A DNA stretch of 64,000 nucleotides from Nepenthes gracilis (taxonomy: Eukaryota; Streptophyta; Magnoliopsida; Caryophyllales; Nepenthaceae). Positions 37,991 to 50,955 of this stretch are shown in pieces. Under the pieces are notes generated by a model. That model searched no databases. It had not been told where the DNA came from and was given only the letters and a program-made list of their open reading frames with translations. The position numbers and the translations under genes were made by a program. Within the stretch, counting starts at the first letter, position 1. Each line of letters begins with the position of its first letter. The stretch spans positions 18,150,021 through 18,214,020 of the forward strand of contig BSYO01000014.1 of assembly GCA_033239525.1 (NCBI GenBank), given 5' to 3'.

Positions 37991-38423
37991 TGTCCAAGAG
38001 TCAACCCTCTGCTCAGATGACAAGAATGTTGACCCTTTAGTGCAGCTTAGTCCTTCTTCTCTAAGTCGTCCCTCTATCAAGCGTACTTCTAAGTCGCCCC
38101 TCTATCAGGCACTGCCGGGTGTGCCTCTAAGCCATCCCTTTGTTAGGCGCATCCAAACACTCCATCGCTATATGCACATATACATTCATTGGATCCTCCT
38201 AATATTTTTCTATTCTCTGAAAAAGATTTATGATTTGAATATTAGAGGATATGCAGTAGAAACAATTTCTGTCGTCATTTGACTTCCTATTTATAGTTTG
38301 TGGTGTGCAGTTTCTAGGTTAATAGTGACAAAGACTGAATTCAATCCAGTTCGACCCACAGCGGAAGAATGGAAGGCTCTTTAATCCGTACCACAACCCG
38401 AGAATTAGAGATGCTTCAAATCT

Positions 38424-39923
38424 GTAGCAATTTTTGAGATTAAATTAATTAAAAGTCAAAATGGGCTATTTGTAAAAAAAAAATATAAATATGTGTAAAA
38501 GTTTTAGGGGTACATGATATTCGAAAAGACATATGAAAAAGTATAAGTGACAATAATTATATTCAACTCAAACTAAATTAATATTTTGAAGTGATATGGG
38601 GCCAAGATTTTTTTCGTACGACCGGCGGTTAAATCAAAGGGATTTGAAGAATATATAATTCAACCTAATGCCCTTTCTCATCGTAATGTACGTAAAAATG
38701 TCTCAACAAACTATCAAATATGAGACTATTCATCTTTTTTCACAATTTAAAGAGAAATTTATTTTTAAACTAATACACGTCAAATTTAATATTTTTTAAC
38801 TAATAATGTATGATCATCATATAATAATTTACTTTAATTGAATTTCTAAAAATTAAAAATTATAAAAGAATTATTAATTTTAAAGCTTTTGAGCACTCAT
38901 ACTATAAAGTTTTCATCTCAAATTATATTTTTAATGATAATTAATTAAATTATATTAATAAAAATATCAAAATCAATTTAAATTTTGAGTCAAAATTAAT
39001 TTTTTGATTAAAATAAGTTAAATCGAGTGACGTCTGATTAATATTTAACCTACACATACACGTATTTGGACAGTAAGGTCGTATTTGACGAATGTATCTT
39101 GATACTCATATATATTTTAGACAAATTAGTTGCACTCAATATATGCCCAATAGACTCATGAGTGTATATGAGGCAAAATATTGACACTTGATGTATATTA
39201 GAGGAATGCTTGCATGTCATATAATTAATAATTTTACAACCAATGCACACCTAACTAATACATATACATCAGTTTTCGATATAATGCTCCTTTAGTTAAT
39301 TTTTAATTATTTTTACACGATTTAAAAAATAAGAGATAAAGAGGGAAAGAAAGAGAAGGTTATAAAAGGAGAAAAGATATAGAAATTCAATGGATCTTTA
39401 CAAATTTTACCTATAATGTAAGTACATTCAAATTTTCTTTTTCTTTATTACGAATTTTTTCTAATTTGTTTGAATATTTATTATTTTAAATATTTATACA
39501 TTTTTTATAATCACATATAAAATGATTATACATTACATGTTTGTGTTCTCATTTCTATTTTATATTATTTTTATAAAACACATATCATTAATCTATACAA
39601 ATTATATTTAAGTGATAAGTTTTTATAATATTATAGTTGTATGTTTTTAAATCTTTTGTCTAAGTTTCTATATGTTCTTAATTTTAACATATATACTTCT
39701 ACATATTTTCTAATTATAAAAAATATTGAAAACTTATATAAATTATATTAAATTTTTGAATTTTCTGCTTGTATATAAATCATATGCTGTTATTGTATGT
39801 TTTAAAAAAGTATGCTTAAATTCCTACAAAACTAATGATTTCTTGTATGTCATATACAAGAAGTAACAATAAAAAGTCTACATAAATTGATAATAATTGT
39901 ATTTTCAGTATGAAAACAATTTA
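38424..39923. other. AT-rich intergenic DNA
   Basis: No gene or definable repeat seen. The segment separates the 5.5-kb LTR retrotransposon from the first solo LTR. Confidence 0.6.
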
Positions 39924-39928
39924 AAAAT

Positions 39929-40989
39929 TGTTGCGTTCTGGATCCGCGGGATCCAGTCGGATCCGTGGTTTCCAGGCAACACAAGTGTTTGAAGTGTTGG
40001 ACACGAGAGGAAAATCAAGACCGGATCTTTTACGTGGAAAACCTCCTCTCAATTGGAGAGGAAAAACCACGAGACTCAGGGCCTTAGAAATGCTTCACTA
40101 TTTAGGTGGAAGTCTTTACAGAGTACAAGTGTTAGGGTTAATCCCTTCCTTGTCTCTTATTTTGTATCTCTTTTTTAGGGGGTATCGCTCACTGGAAGGC
40201 TTTAACACTCTTGTTGTTCCGTTTCGCTGGGAAGAGAGAGGTTCAGTGGCCGAGAGGAAGCGGGCATTTTTCCTTCTTTTTGGAGCAAATTTTGGGGGAA
40301 GAGAATCCTGTCCTTTTGAAGGAGACTTTGCTGGGTATTTATAGGAAATGTCATGCCGTTGGGGAAGAGACACGTGGCAACCATCGGATGGCCCAAAAGC
40401 TATGCAGTGTCCCACTGGTCTCATTTAATGTTGCTGACGTGCGCGGGATGGCACGCGGCTGGCGGCGCTTGGTAGGCCTAGGGATGTCAGTCATGCGGGG
40501 TCTAGGCGTCAGTCTTGATTTGACTAGGTGTGCCTTATTTAGACGGCGACTGGCAGTGGCTGCAGGTTTCTTTGGAAATCGGCGACGTTGCTTAGCTGAC
40601 ATCCTCGGCGGAGCATAGGGCAGTCCTCGTCCTTGGGTGGAGCTCCTTGTGAGTTCGCGAACTCGTAAGAGGGGGCAGCTCTCGGAGGATCCTCTGGGAA
40701 AAGCCCTGGAGTCTCTTCTTAACTTCTCGGACGGTTCTGAGACTCGGCAGGACTTCTAGGGTTCTCGGTCTTTTCGCTGTCCGTGTATTCGGATATCGTT
40801 GGTGATGTCCTCGAGCTTCCTTACGAGCTGACGGGACCTCTTGGACTTCTGCGGTGGCCTTGGTCCTTGGGCCGCCGGCCTCTGCTTTGGGCCTCTCAGG
40901 CTGTTCGGCTTTCTCGACTCGTGGGAGCCTCTTGTTTGGGCCTTTCTCCAGGGCCGCGCTTTTATGGGCCCTTATATTGGGGCCCAACA
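39929..40989. mobile_element. Solo LTR, 1061 bp, TSD AAAAT
   Basis: The segment begins TGTTG and ends CAACA, the usual inverted LTR termini, and is flanked by a perfect AAAAT duplication (39924-39928 and 40990-40994). It is GC-rich compared with the AT-rich flanks. It contains a block typical of plant LTRs (GGAAAACCTCCTCTCAATTG, then GAGGAAAAACCACGAG). No primer-binding site or internal domain follows, so it looks like the product of recombination between two LTRs. Open frames inside it (for example 39928-40344) are not thought to be proteins. Confidence 0.88.
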
Positions 40990-40994
40990 AAAAT

Positions 40995-43900
40995 ATGTTC
41001 TATTTGAGTAAAATTTTCCATTCAATTATATATAAATTATTATAAATAATCGACAGAATATATTTAAATATATACTAAAATAATATAAATAATCAAATAT
41101 TGTACTTATTTTTTGTGGGTCAAAAAAATGATATTTAACCCTTTCTATTAAGTTATATATAGGCGAGTCACTTACGAATTTTAAATAGTAGACTATAACC
41201 TTTAGTTGTATGTAAATAATAATAACCCAAGCTTTTATAATAGCCATTTATTGGTGCGGTTATCAATAATTTTTAGTATCCTAAAATTTTGTATGATTTG
41301 AACATATTTTAAATTTTTATACAGTTTATTAAAATTAATTATCATTTAAAATTATGTATGATAAGTTCATGAAATAATATTATTGATTTCCTAGTTATTT
41401 GATTATGTGACATTCTAATATGCCTTTAATATATGTATATTTTCTTATAAAAATTTATATATCTTATTAAATAATTAGTATATTCTTATTTTTATTTTCA
41501 TAACATTAAATATTAGAACGTTCAGTACTTATTTGTAGGTAGTTCAATTTGAAAGAAATCTGTTCGGGATTAGAATTAGATTTTTGGATCAAATTATATA
41601 TAATGTTAATCAAAATAGTAGTTTAAGTGTTAATTTTATTCCACCTGTTAAGTATTTATGTTTTTGGATAATGATATTGTTTGATATTGGTGTATGATGT
41701 CAATTTCAATTTCTTTTTGTAGTTTGGCAGGATTATAATTATTGATCACTCTAAATTCAGTATGAATATTCCTCCTTATGAAAAATTTAGGTCTTGTATT
41801 GTTGATATTTAAATCCACTTTTGTGGGTGTTATTTTGGATCTTGTGATTAATATATTATTTCAAATCTAATATTGTTTTGAATTTTAGTCAGTAAAATAA
41901 ATAATTAAATTTTGAATAATATATGACTAAATCAATTTTAGGCTAATTATAGATCAAAAATTCAATAATTAGATTTTAGGATCAGAGATATAACACACAT
42001 AGTCTCTTATAATTTTTAAAATAATTAATACTATTATAAATAATTTAGAATATTTAATTAAGATTTTTTTATTACTTTTGACAATATATCGGATAATAAT
42101 CATGCTACTTTTTTTATTTAAATCATATATATTTTTTTTTTAAATTTTGAATGGTTGATTATTTCATGCAAGATATACACACCATATTACTAACCTATAT
42201 ATTAAAGATATTTTTAATTTTTTTATTCTTATGCGGAGAAAATTAAAAAAATTATTCTATTTACTAGAATATCTTTTTTCGGTAGTAACAATTTAAAATG
42301 TTATGTAAATAAAATAAGTTAAGTTATAAAAAGATGATGATTGATTGCCCAACGAAATAGAATTCAGCATACTAAATACTGAAGAATGTATTTCCTTTTC
42401 ATTATATTTTAATCATATTTCACAATGAAAATATCTCAATCGTCGAATTGATTATAAATATTGATTAAAAAATTATTATAATGATTAAATATTTTTTATA
42501 AATATTTTATTTTGTTACTAATGAATATGTAAGTACCTATTATATTATCCAAAATTTGCTATGAAGCAAATTATTGGCATTGTTGACATTATTGCACTTT
42601 CTCGAGAATCTATGATTTTTGTTAATTAATACAACAATTGAAGTAAATAGATTATATAAAATTTAAATAAATAATTTTAAATAAATATTAAAATTAATAA
42701 AAATATCATATTCATTAATATGATATTTAATTATATATATTTTTTAAAAAAGAATTAACATATCGAAGAAATCTTTCAATGCTAACTTGCCTCGCTACAA
42801 TTATGGGCGCTTATATGAATTTATGTGGGTGTACTTATATCTTAAATAATTCTACAACAACATAAATATGTTCATTAGCACAGTAAAAATAAAAGTCTGT
42901 ATATATCGCAACTTATATATAATGTATAATTTATATGTATTATAGTCAACACCAAAATTGTCAATTTTAACACGAGAAGCAAATAGCAATAAATATGACA
43001 GACGAAGATTACTTGTGTTGGAGTGGGCCTGACAAGAAATACAATCGAATAATGAAAATATAATATCGACTGAATTTGTTCACTACTTATTATCGGATGA
43101 TGTTTTCAACATTACAGTAATAGTTTAGAATTTCAATTTTTAGATTGATGGAAAGTAAATGAGTATAAATTTTTCACGTTCGTATATTAATGATATGGAA
43201 CCTCTTAACTCTATTAATTAGTATAGTGTCATTGAAGTTAGTTTTCACTGTCAAGCATCGAATAGTTGGCCAAAAAAAGTAGGATGACACTGTAAAGCGT
43301 AAAAATCTGTATCCTTTTTGAGAATTGGTTAGACGTAAAAGATTGCGCCAAAATTTTAACTATTATTAATTCTAATGAAAATGATGTCTTTAAAAATGGC
43401 GATGGTAAAAATACAAGCTCATCTTAAAAATAATCAAGTTATTATTAAATATATATTTTTTACTTTTAAATTTATAATATATTAAAAATATTTGTCAAAA
43501 TAAATAATATCTGATATTTTTTTATAATATTTTATATAATTTTATTTTTTAAATATATTTTTTATTTTTTATATTTAAATATGGGTCGTATCGTTTTGAC
43601 CGGAGGATAGCGTCGCCAACTTGAGATATGTAAGTCATATGCTGTGTTTGGTGTGGCATGCCGTTCGCCCATTTAATATAACTAGAAAATAAAAAGGGGC
43701 AGATCTTTTATATTTTAATTTTAAATTATATATATATATATATATATATATTTGTATTTATAAAAAGTGGATGTAGAAAATTACAATTGAATTTTCATTG
43801 ATAAAATATTAAAAACTTTTAGTAAGTTATTTTTTTATTAAATATTAGTAGTCTACTTATTTATTAAAATAAAATAATATAAAAATATAATAGCTATTTT

Positions 43901-44005
43901 TAAATAATTAAATAAGATAAAAATAGAGTTGAGAAATATTATTTATTATTTGATTAGTGCATTGAAGTATGTAAAATTAAATTAGAAATTAATTTTTAAT
44001 ATTTG

Positions 44006-44074
<69 letters not shown>

Positions 44075-44863
44075 GAAAATACAAGTTTTTGCATAAAATA
44101 AATTTTTATCATTGCCTTAAGGAAAAAAATACTTAAACATGCACTAAAAGGTCTCGAAATTGATCATCGGTTTGACCCAGTTTGATGGATTTGAATTTTT
44201 ATAGAATTTAAGCAATGCATTTTAATATTATTATAAATGAGTATGGTCAATAAAATTAAATTTGATTTATTTTTTAGGATGAGCAAGATAAAAAGCAAGA
44301 GCGATCTCTTGGATTAAGAATTTTTTTGTAAATATAATTTTTTAAAAAAATTATTTTAATAAATTAAATTTTTATATAATTTAAAAAAAAATTTAAAGAT
44401 TTTTTATTTAAAGATAAGTTAGATAATACTTTAATCTAAACATCATATTTTTTTATAAAAAAAAATTTATATTTTAAGAATTTTTTTATGAAAATATTAA
44501 TTAAAAAACACTCCAAAAAAAAAAAAAAATACATATCCCAACTTGAACCGATTCAGCTTAAATTATAAACAGACATGGTTATGATTTTCAGTCTAAATGT
44601 CTAGTTTGATATAGTAGTCTTAAAACTTTTACCTAATCCTCATGTCTGATTTATATTCTATTTTAATCAAATTTAATTTAAAATAATAAAAAATAAAAAT
44701 TATTTTAAAATAATTACTTATAAATAACCAACAATTAGAAAAACCAGCAAGATATTGGCTAAGCAATTTATTATTTTAAAGGGATAACAATTCTTTTAAA
44801 AACTATTCTTTTTAAAATTGAAGTAACTAATAATAGAATAACAATTCCACTCAAAATGATATA
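40995..44863. other. Extremely AT-rich gene-free DNA
   Basis: Nearly 4 kb with no open frame over 75 codons and no recognisable exon. Brief less AT-rich islands near 42780, 42990-43340 and 43580-43670 may be relics of older insertions. It includes a TA repeat at 43729-43750 and a (TAA)n repeat at 44007-44074. Confidence 0.6.
44007..44074. repeat. (AAT)n microsatellite
   Basis: About 22 uninterrupted AAT units in an AT-rich intergenic region. Confidence 0.92.
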
Positions 44864-44868
44864 GTAAT

Positions 44869-46059
44869 TGATGGGTATACTAAAAATGGACTGGCCCCAC
44901 AAAAGTCAAAGGCCCAAGATGACGGTCAATACTCTAACGGCCCAATTGAAAAAGCGGGCCAAGAGTTCGAAAAGCCCAATATGGTCGGCCCGGTGTTGAC
45001 CTGTCGGTGCTACGACTCCAAACAGGACGGTCAACTCAAACGTTGGCCGAGTCTACCTTACGCCCGTTGGGCCCAAAGAGGCTCTTCTACAAGAATGGGC
45101 ACAGCCCACTCAAGCCCATGACCCATCGGCGGCCGACGCGGATATCGCTTCATAGGCGGCAATCACGCGCGCAGACGGCCAACTCGAGCTTCGGCGTTGG
45201 CTCGTTCGTTTTGCACGTTAGCCCTGAAAAGCCTTTTCAACGAGAACGACACGACAGGTTTAGGCACCAATTATTAAAAGGCCAACAATAGTTCTTGAGG
45301 ATATTCTACGATCTCAAGCACCAAAGGGACACGGGCAATATTGGCACCCTTCAAAGAAGGAAAGCCCGGATCTTCCCAATTTCTTGCCGTGCCCCAAGGC
45401 ACTCCAAATCTGTAATATCTGCCGAGGAGGAAAGAAACCAACTTGGAAAGTTGTTGGTCACCACAAGGAAACAATCTCAATCAAGCATGGCGTAAGCATC
45501 ACCGTAAGTTCGGAAAACAGCCACATAAAATCAAATCGAAGGCATTCATTCTTTCCAAAGAAGAAGAATCGACCTCTCAGCTACAAAAGAAACCCTTGAC
45601 CCACCATTCAGGACAGGCTTTCATTAGACGCTTTCTTCTATACATTCAACCACATACACTTTCTTGAAGGCACCCAATTGTATATGCTTTCTGGGACGAT
45701 CGAGTGCTCACAGAAGTTTGCCTTCTCTGCCACCTTAGTTCCCAAAAAAATAAATGCAATGGGCAGAAGAGCTCACGACCGTTTACTACCTTTCCCACCT
45801 CCAGGATCAAGAAGGCACCTCACGCCTCTTACATTTGGCTAAACACTCAAACTCTCTCTCTCTATTTCAGTTTCTTTCTTACGAAGATTGTTTTACTGAC
45901 TTGAGCGACGGAGTGTTTTCGGAAGAATAATTTTCCGCCGAACACGCTGATCTCCTGTTCTATTTAATGGTGTTCAGGATTTGACTCAGAGAACGGAACC
46001 GGAGCCACGACAAGAGAATCATCCGAATCTGTTTGAAATTCACGTCCAAGAACACATCA
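44869..46059. mobile_element. Solo LTR, 1191 bp, TSD GTAAT
   Basis: The segment begins TGATG and ends CATCA, with a perfect GTAAT duplication on both sides (44864-44868 and 46060-46064). It is GC-rich against AT-rich flanks. No adjacent primer-binding site, polypurine tract or coding domain is present, so a recombined solo LTR is the simplest reading. It is unrelated by eye to the other solo LTR, so it comes from a different family. Confidence 0.88.
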
Positions 46060-46499
46060 GTAATTAAAATTTTTATTTCATCCTGTATCAAACAAAATTA
46101 GGAGCCCTTGAAGATTGATATTTTTTATTCCAAAATTTTATTTATTTTTTTTCAATTTTAATTTTGTTAATATTCTGCACAAAATTAAATTAGTCCTACT
46201 AATTCAATACTTTCCTTAACAAATCAAGACATCTCAACTCCCAATTGATACAAAAACAACAATATTTTTACACACTCAATATCTGCCAATAAGTTATATA
46301 GATTAAAACATAGCAGAAATTTAATCAATTTAATACCGATTTATATCTAATCTGATTAAATAATAATAATAATAATAATCTGTATAATTAACCAAAATTA
46401 AGGATAAAATCAAAATTGACTAATATTTTTTAATAATTTTTTACCCCATTGGAGCACACTAGTTTGATTTCATGCCCTTCGCTTATGAAAACGAATAAA

Positions 46500-46919
46500 T
46501 ATTCATAACAATTTGCCTGCACCAAAGCCACAAGCAGGCGACAAGAGGCGCGTACACGGCGGAGGCATAGTTAAGAAATTACAATGTAGGATTTTGAATG
46601 ATCCAATGTATAGCCTATCCTTACCTAATCAAATCAAAAGGCTATTTCCGTGGCGCAAGGAACGGACATTTGAATACGCAACAGATGAAAAATTACAAAA
46701 AATTGAAAAGAAAAAATAAATTCATATCGGCTGCGGCCGCCATCGGCCGCTCATGCACCGCCGTTACCCACCCCATTTCCCGGTCCCTCTTCTGAGAGGC
46801 ATTAATGGATCCTTTGCTTCCAAAACTAAGCAAACGGCTACTACTATCTAGCTTCCAACATGGGATCCGGCCACGGCAGCATGCCGTGGTGTTCTTGGGA
46901 CGGGAAGATCAACGGCAAT
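46500..46919 (-). other. Probable 3'UTR of the MACPF gene
   Basis: Directly after the stop codon the sequence is GC-richer for about 200 bases (including a GCGGCCGC-containing stretch near 46735) and then becomes A-rich. On the minus strand AATAAA-like and TTTATT signals occur around 46715. The poly(A) site is not determined. Confidence 0.35.
46871..46889 (-). promoter_or_regulatory. Perfect 8-bp-stem hairpin just after the MACPF stop codon
   Basis: CCACGGCA-GCA-TGCCGTGG is a perfect 8-bp stem with a 3-base loop. In the transcript it starts about 30 bases after the stop codon at 46920. A strong short hairpin in the proximal 3'UTR could affect mRNA stability or termination, but no function is known. 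Confidence 0.45.
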
Positions 46920-49900
46920 TCAGTTCAACTCCATCTCTTCGTCGTCGGGCAATGTAACAGTTAATAAAGAATATCTGACTCGAAGAGAGATCTTACCTTT
47001 CTCGACGAGGAGTCTCGCACCGGAGACCATCCAATACCCGGGGGTTTCCTGTGGGCCGCGCGCCATTTCAGTCGTGTCGACAAACTTCAAGAGCTTGGGT
47101 GCTTGGACGGGGACCGGGGGACCTCCGGGATACACGGCAGAGTTAATGTTCACATCGGACGGCTGTGGCGGTGGCTTTGGAGTTGATGTGAAGTGATGGC
47201 TGATCAATGTCGATATAAGCCCGGACTTTCGGGCCAAGCCCGGTGATCCGTCCCATTCCGGATGCTTCACCACTGTGGCCCCCACAACAGTACAGAAACG
47301 AAGCCGGAGGAAGAGTACCCTTTTGAAGCCGTAGTCCCCGACCTGTAGTTGAGCTCCTGTCACAACGGAAAGATCGTCGTCGGACTCGACGGGAGCAGTA
47401 CAAACGTGCGAGAAATTCTTCCAACCGACCTTCTCGTAGTATTTATGGACATACGACTCTTGCCGGAAGTTTCCATTGGGATCGTCTATGAGTTGAAAGA
47501 TTTTCGGAAGCGAAGATAGGTGCTGCAAATGGATGGCCAAGCGGTTGTTTCTCCTACCTTCGAGGTAAAGCCGCAGCCCCGTCACTGGCCTCTTCCCCAC
47601 GTCAACCTACAACCAAATCAATCAACAAGACAACAGAGGTTTGAATTGACTTTCAACAGAAAAAGAATTCTGAATGCCGGAATTGACACCCCTGAGCCAT
47701 AATTGACACACTCGATAACATCGCGTCTCATCCATCCATTACACTAAACAGAACCTACAAGAATTAGATCAATGAAGTACCCTAAACATTTTGCATTACC
47801 AAGTGGACTTCTGCCTGCTGTTTAATATCTTCAATATAGCGTGTGAAGTGGCACAATATTCTCACACCTTAGAATCCAACCAGGTTCTGATTTTCTCGTA
47901 TTGGTATAAGAATAAGGCAGCACCATATTGTGCAACATTCTTCTTCTTCTTCTTCTTCTTCTTTTTTATACAGTTTAGAGAGACAAAAAGTCGATATCAT
48001 TCTGAATTATCAGGAAGGTCCGATGCAAGTACACAGTGGACTCACAATTCAATTGTGCCATGGCCATGGCCTAGTTATTGGTTGGTTTGGCACGCATCAT
48101 ATCAGACTTAAAATTATTTATTTTCAAGATATTTTCTTTTCACTTCTCCCTTCAACATCAAAGCCATTAATCCCACTTGATATTTCTTTTCATTTCCAAA
48201 ATATAAAACAGATTTCACCATTCCACTCGATTTGGTTCAACATTCTCTAAAAGTATAAGCATTTTTAAATTATTTTGACCACATATTCTATGATTTCTTA
48301 TATCTACTACTTTTTTCCATCCAACTATAATTAAAACACATTTTCTTACTGGTGTTTTATTTAGCCTAAATTTTAAATATTTAAACAATCTTAGGTGTCC
48401 TTAATTTCTGTAAGTGAAACTGTTAAGTATTTACAAATATCATTATTATTTTATTTGTTGACATGACTTCACTTATCCATCTCAACATTATCATCCTTGT
48501 AATGGTGACTTCCAAACAAAAGTTCTAAAACAATAATTCTCTAAGAATTGTAATTTTGGTCCAATAAGGCAATTGTATATAGTACACTTCATTGATATGA
48601 TAAACAGGCTTCTATCTTACATGAGTATAATAAATTATTGAACCGAATAAGCTTATTAAGTTAATCTAACCAAGTTGGCCAAACATTTTCTTCAAGACAG
48701 TAGTATGAAATTGTAATGGCTCGTACTGTTTGCTTAACTAGTATGAAATTTCTACCCACAAACTTCAAAAAAATCCTTTCTTTTCATGACTAAAATAAGA
48801 TCAATTGAGCTAACAAAAAAATTACTGGAGTGGTGTTGACATAGAGCTTTGGGCCCATGAAGCTGAACTGCAGAGATCCATAGCTTTGGTGCTTCCGTTG
48901 TGGGCCAAGGGGAAGTTCACTAAACACTGGTGCCCATGCCCTGGGTAGCTGAAATTCCAAAAATTGATGGAGTTCTTCTATTGGAGGCTTGTCTGCAATC
49001 ACGGGGCAATGAAAAAATGACATCATTGATAAATGATTTCCAAAGGCCGCATGGCTTTCAAACAGCAAAAGACAGATGGCCAACAAACTAGGGATGTTTA
49101 AAAAAAAAACATCAACCTGATGGTTTGAACAGAACCCACTAAAATTGATCTGAAGAAAAAGACTAATTGAACCAAACAAATCAATTTCAAGTTAGGATAT
49201 TCTAATTTTTCGGGTTTCAATTCGATTCCGGATTGAATAATTTAAATTTTTCAGTTCCCGATCCAACTATCTAATCCAATCTAAGCTCATCTCAGTTGAA
49301 GGCATGGTCTTAATCACATACAAGAAGGCTCTGCATTCAATCTTTGATAATACTTCTTGGAGAAGACCATAATCAAGCAAATCAACTATGGAGAATTTTG
49401 CATACATACAAGACCAACATCTTTCACCTAAAATATGTCTCAAAATTGGTTTCCTCCTGTGACAAGGAAATTGATCTTCGCATTTTCTCTAAGGATGAAC
49501 AAGAGGCAAACAAAGATTCGGAAATTGGAATATGAAAGCCTCAAGCATCTGAAAACTTTAGTGGAGCATATCAAAGAGAGTTTCCTCAATAAGCATGCTA
49601 ATTTAATTTCAAATGTTTTATCTTCATGTTAAAGGATGTTTCTCCCCACCTTAATTGCACCTCTTCCCTATCAGTTTTCCAACTAGAAGAAAGAACCACA
49701 GTGTCAAGAATTGTCAATTATACACACATGAGAAAATCAAGCGATGTTAAGAATTTATTTGGATATAGGAAAATTTGAAAGAAAAGAAAAGAAAATTAAA
49801 CAAAAGTACTTTTTCATTTTTGAATTATACGGAAAACCACAAGTCCAAAAATTTAATGAAAATAATGTATTAGAATATTTGTATTTGATAAAAGTGATTC

Positions 49901-50918
49901 TCCTTTTATTTTATTTATTATTTATTTTTTCATATTAATTTTGTTTTCTTCAAACTTTTCCAAATCCAAACAAACCCTAAAGAGATAGAAATAATCGCAT
50001 GGGATTCAAAAAATTTGAGCCATGTTTGATTTTTGGCACTCTTTTTCCTTTGTTTTTTTTTTTTTTTTTGAGAGGTGATGGGTGATATGGGAGTTGGCAC
50101 AAATTATTACTCACGATCAAGTGACTTACCCTAACTATCAGAAGTATGGACACAATGAGGCAGGACATTGTAAGACATCAATGAGGTAGGACATTATTTT
50201 CCTAACAATTAGGGCACGACACGGTAGAGATACATTGATTAAAATTCATAGTATTAAGAGATATTAGAGTATAACTAATCCATCAACAGAGTTTATGTAA
50301 AAATAGCAATCAATACTTTACTTTTTTTAATTTCGAATAGCCCAAAGATATTATTGCAAAAGTTCCTAAACATGCAATTTACCAAAGAAGAAAGCGGCAG
50401 GGGCTCTTAGGAAAAAAGGGTAGATATTGTCCAAAAAAAAAAAAACAAGATAATAAAAAACAAGCACATAGTCAGAGTTTGTTACTGTACATAGCAAAAT
50501 AAAAACAAAAAAGGAGGGAACCAATAAACAAACTCCCCGCCATAATTTGAGAGATCTAGGGCATAAGTTAGGGCCTAAAATCCCCTTTCTAGCAAGAGAG
50601 AATGAGAGTGCTTAGGCAAAAAAAAGCAAACGGATGAAAGTATCCTAACAATTATTTTTCAGTAACAAAGTTTGGACATAAATAGAATAGTGATGATTCC
50701 ATAGCTATATATATAATATTTCGAATATTTTTATCTGATTTAATTGAGTTTATGTATTTTTGGATAATTTGGGTGAGAGAAAAATTAATTAAAAATTATA
50801 AAAAATTTAGAGAATATTTGGAATTGTTGAGCTGGTGCCCGAAGTGCACTCGTCCGGTCGCCGAGTATCAATTTGGGTTTTGAAATTTAAAGAAAAGTGA
50901 TAAGTGTATATAATAATA

Positions 50919-50955
<37 letters not shown>

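Larger units (their letters stand above)
32899..38418 (+). mobile_element. Complete non-autonomous LTR retrotransposon (Gypsy-like, LARD-type)
   Basis: The 5' LTR is 32899-34103 and the 3' LTR 37059-38418. Both contain ACTACAATGGGCCC near the start (GCTACAATGGGCCC in the 5' copy) and end in TCA. The element is flanked by AATCT at 32894-32898 and 38419-38423, a perfect 5-bp target duplication. TTGGCGTTATTTGTGGGAAC follows the 5' LTR directly at 34104 and resembles the TTGGCGCC-type junction of plant Gypsy elements. A purine tract TGGGGGAC (37051-37058) precedes the 3' LTR. The 2.95-kb interior has only a gag-like start (ATGGCAACGACCCC, stopping after 14 codons) and no recognisable protease, RT or integrase, so it depends on a partner element. 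The LTR length difference reflects minisatellite copy number. Plus orientation follows from the PBS and PPT. Confidence 0.88.

Noticed and set aside
39928..40618. Two overlapping frames of 135-138 codons
   Set aside because: They lie entirely inside a solo LTR defined by its termini and target duplication.
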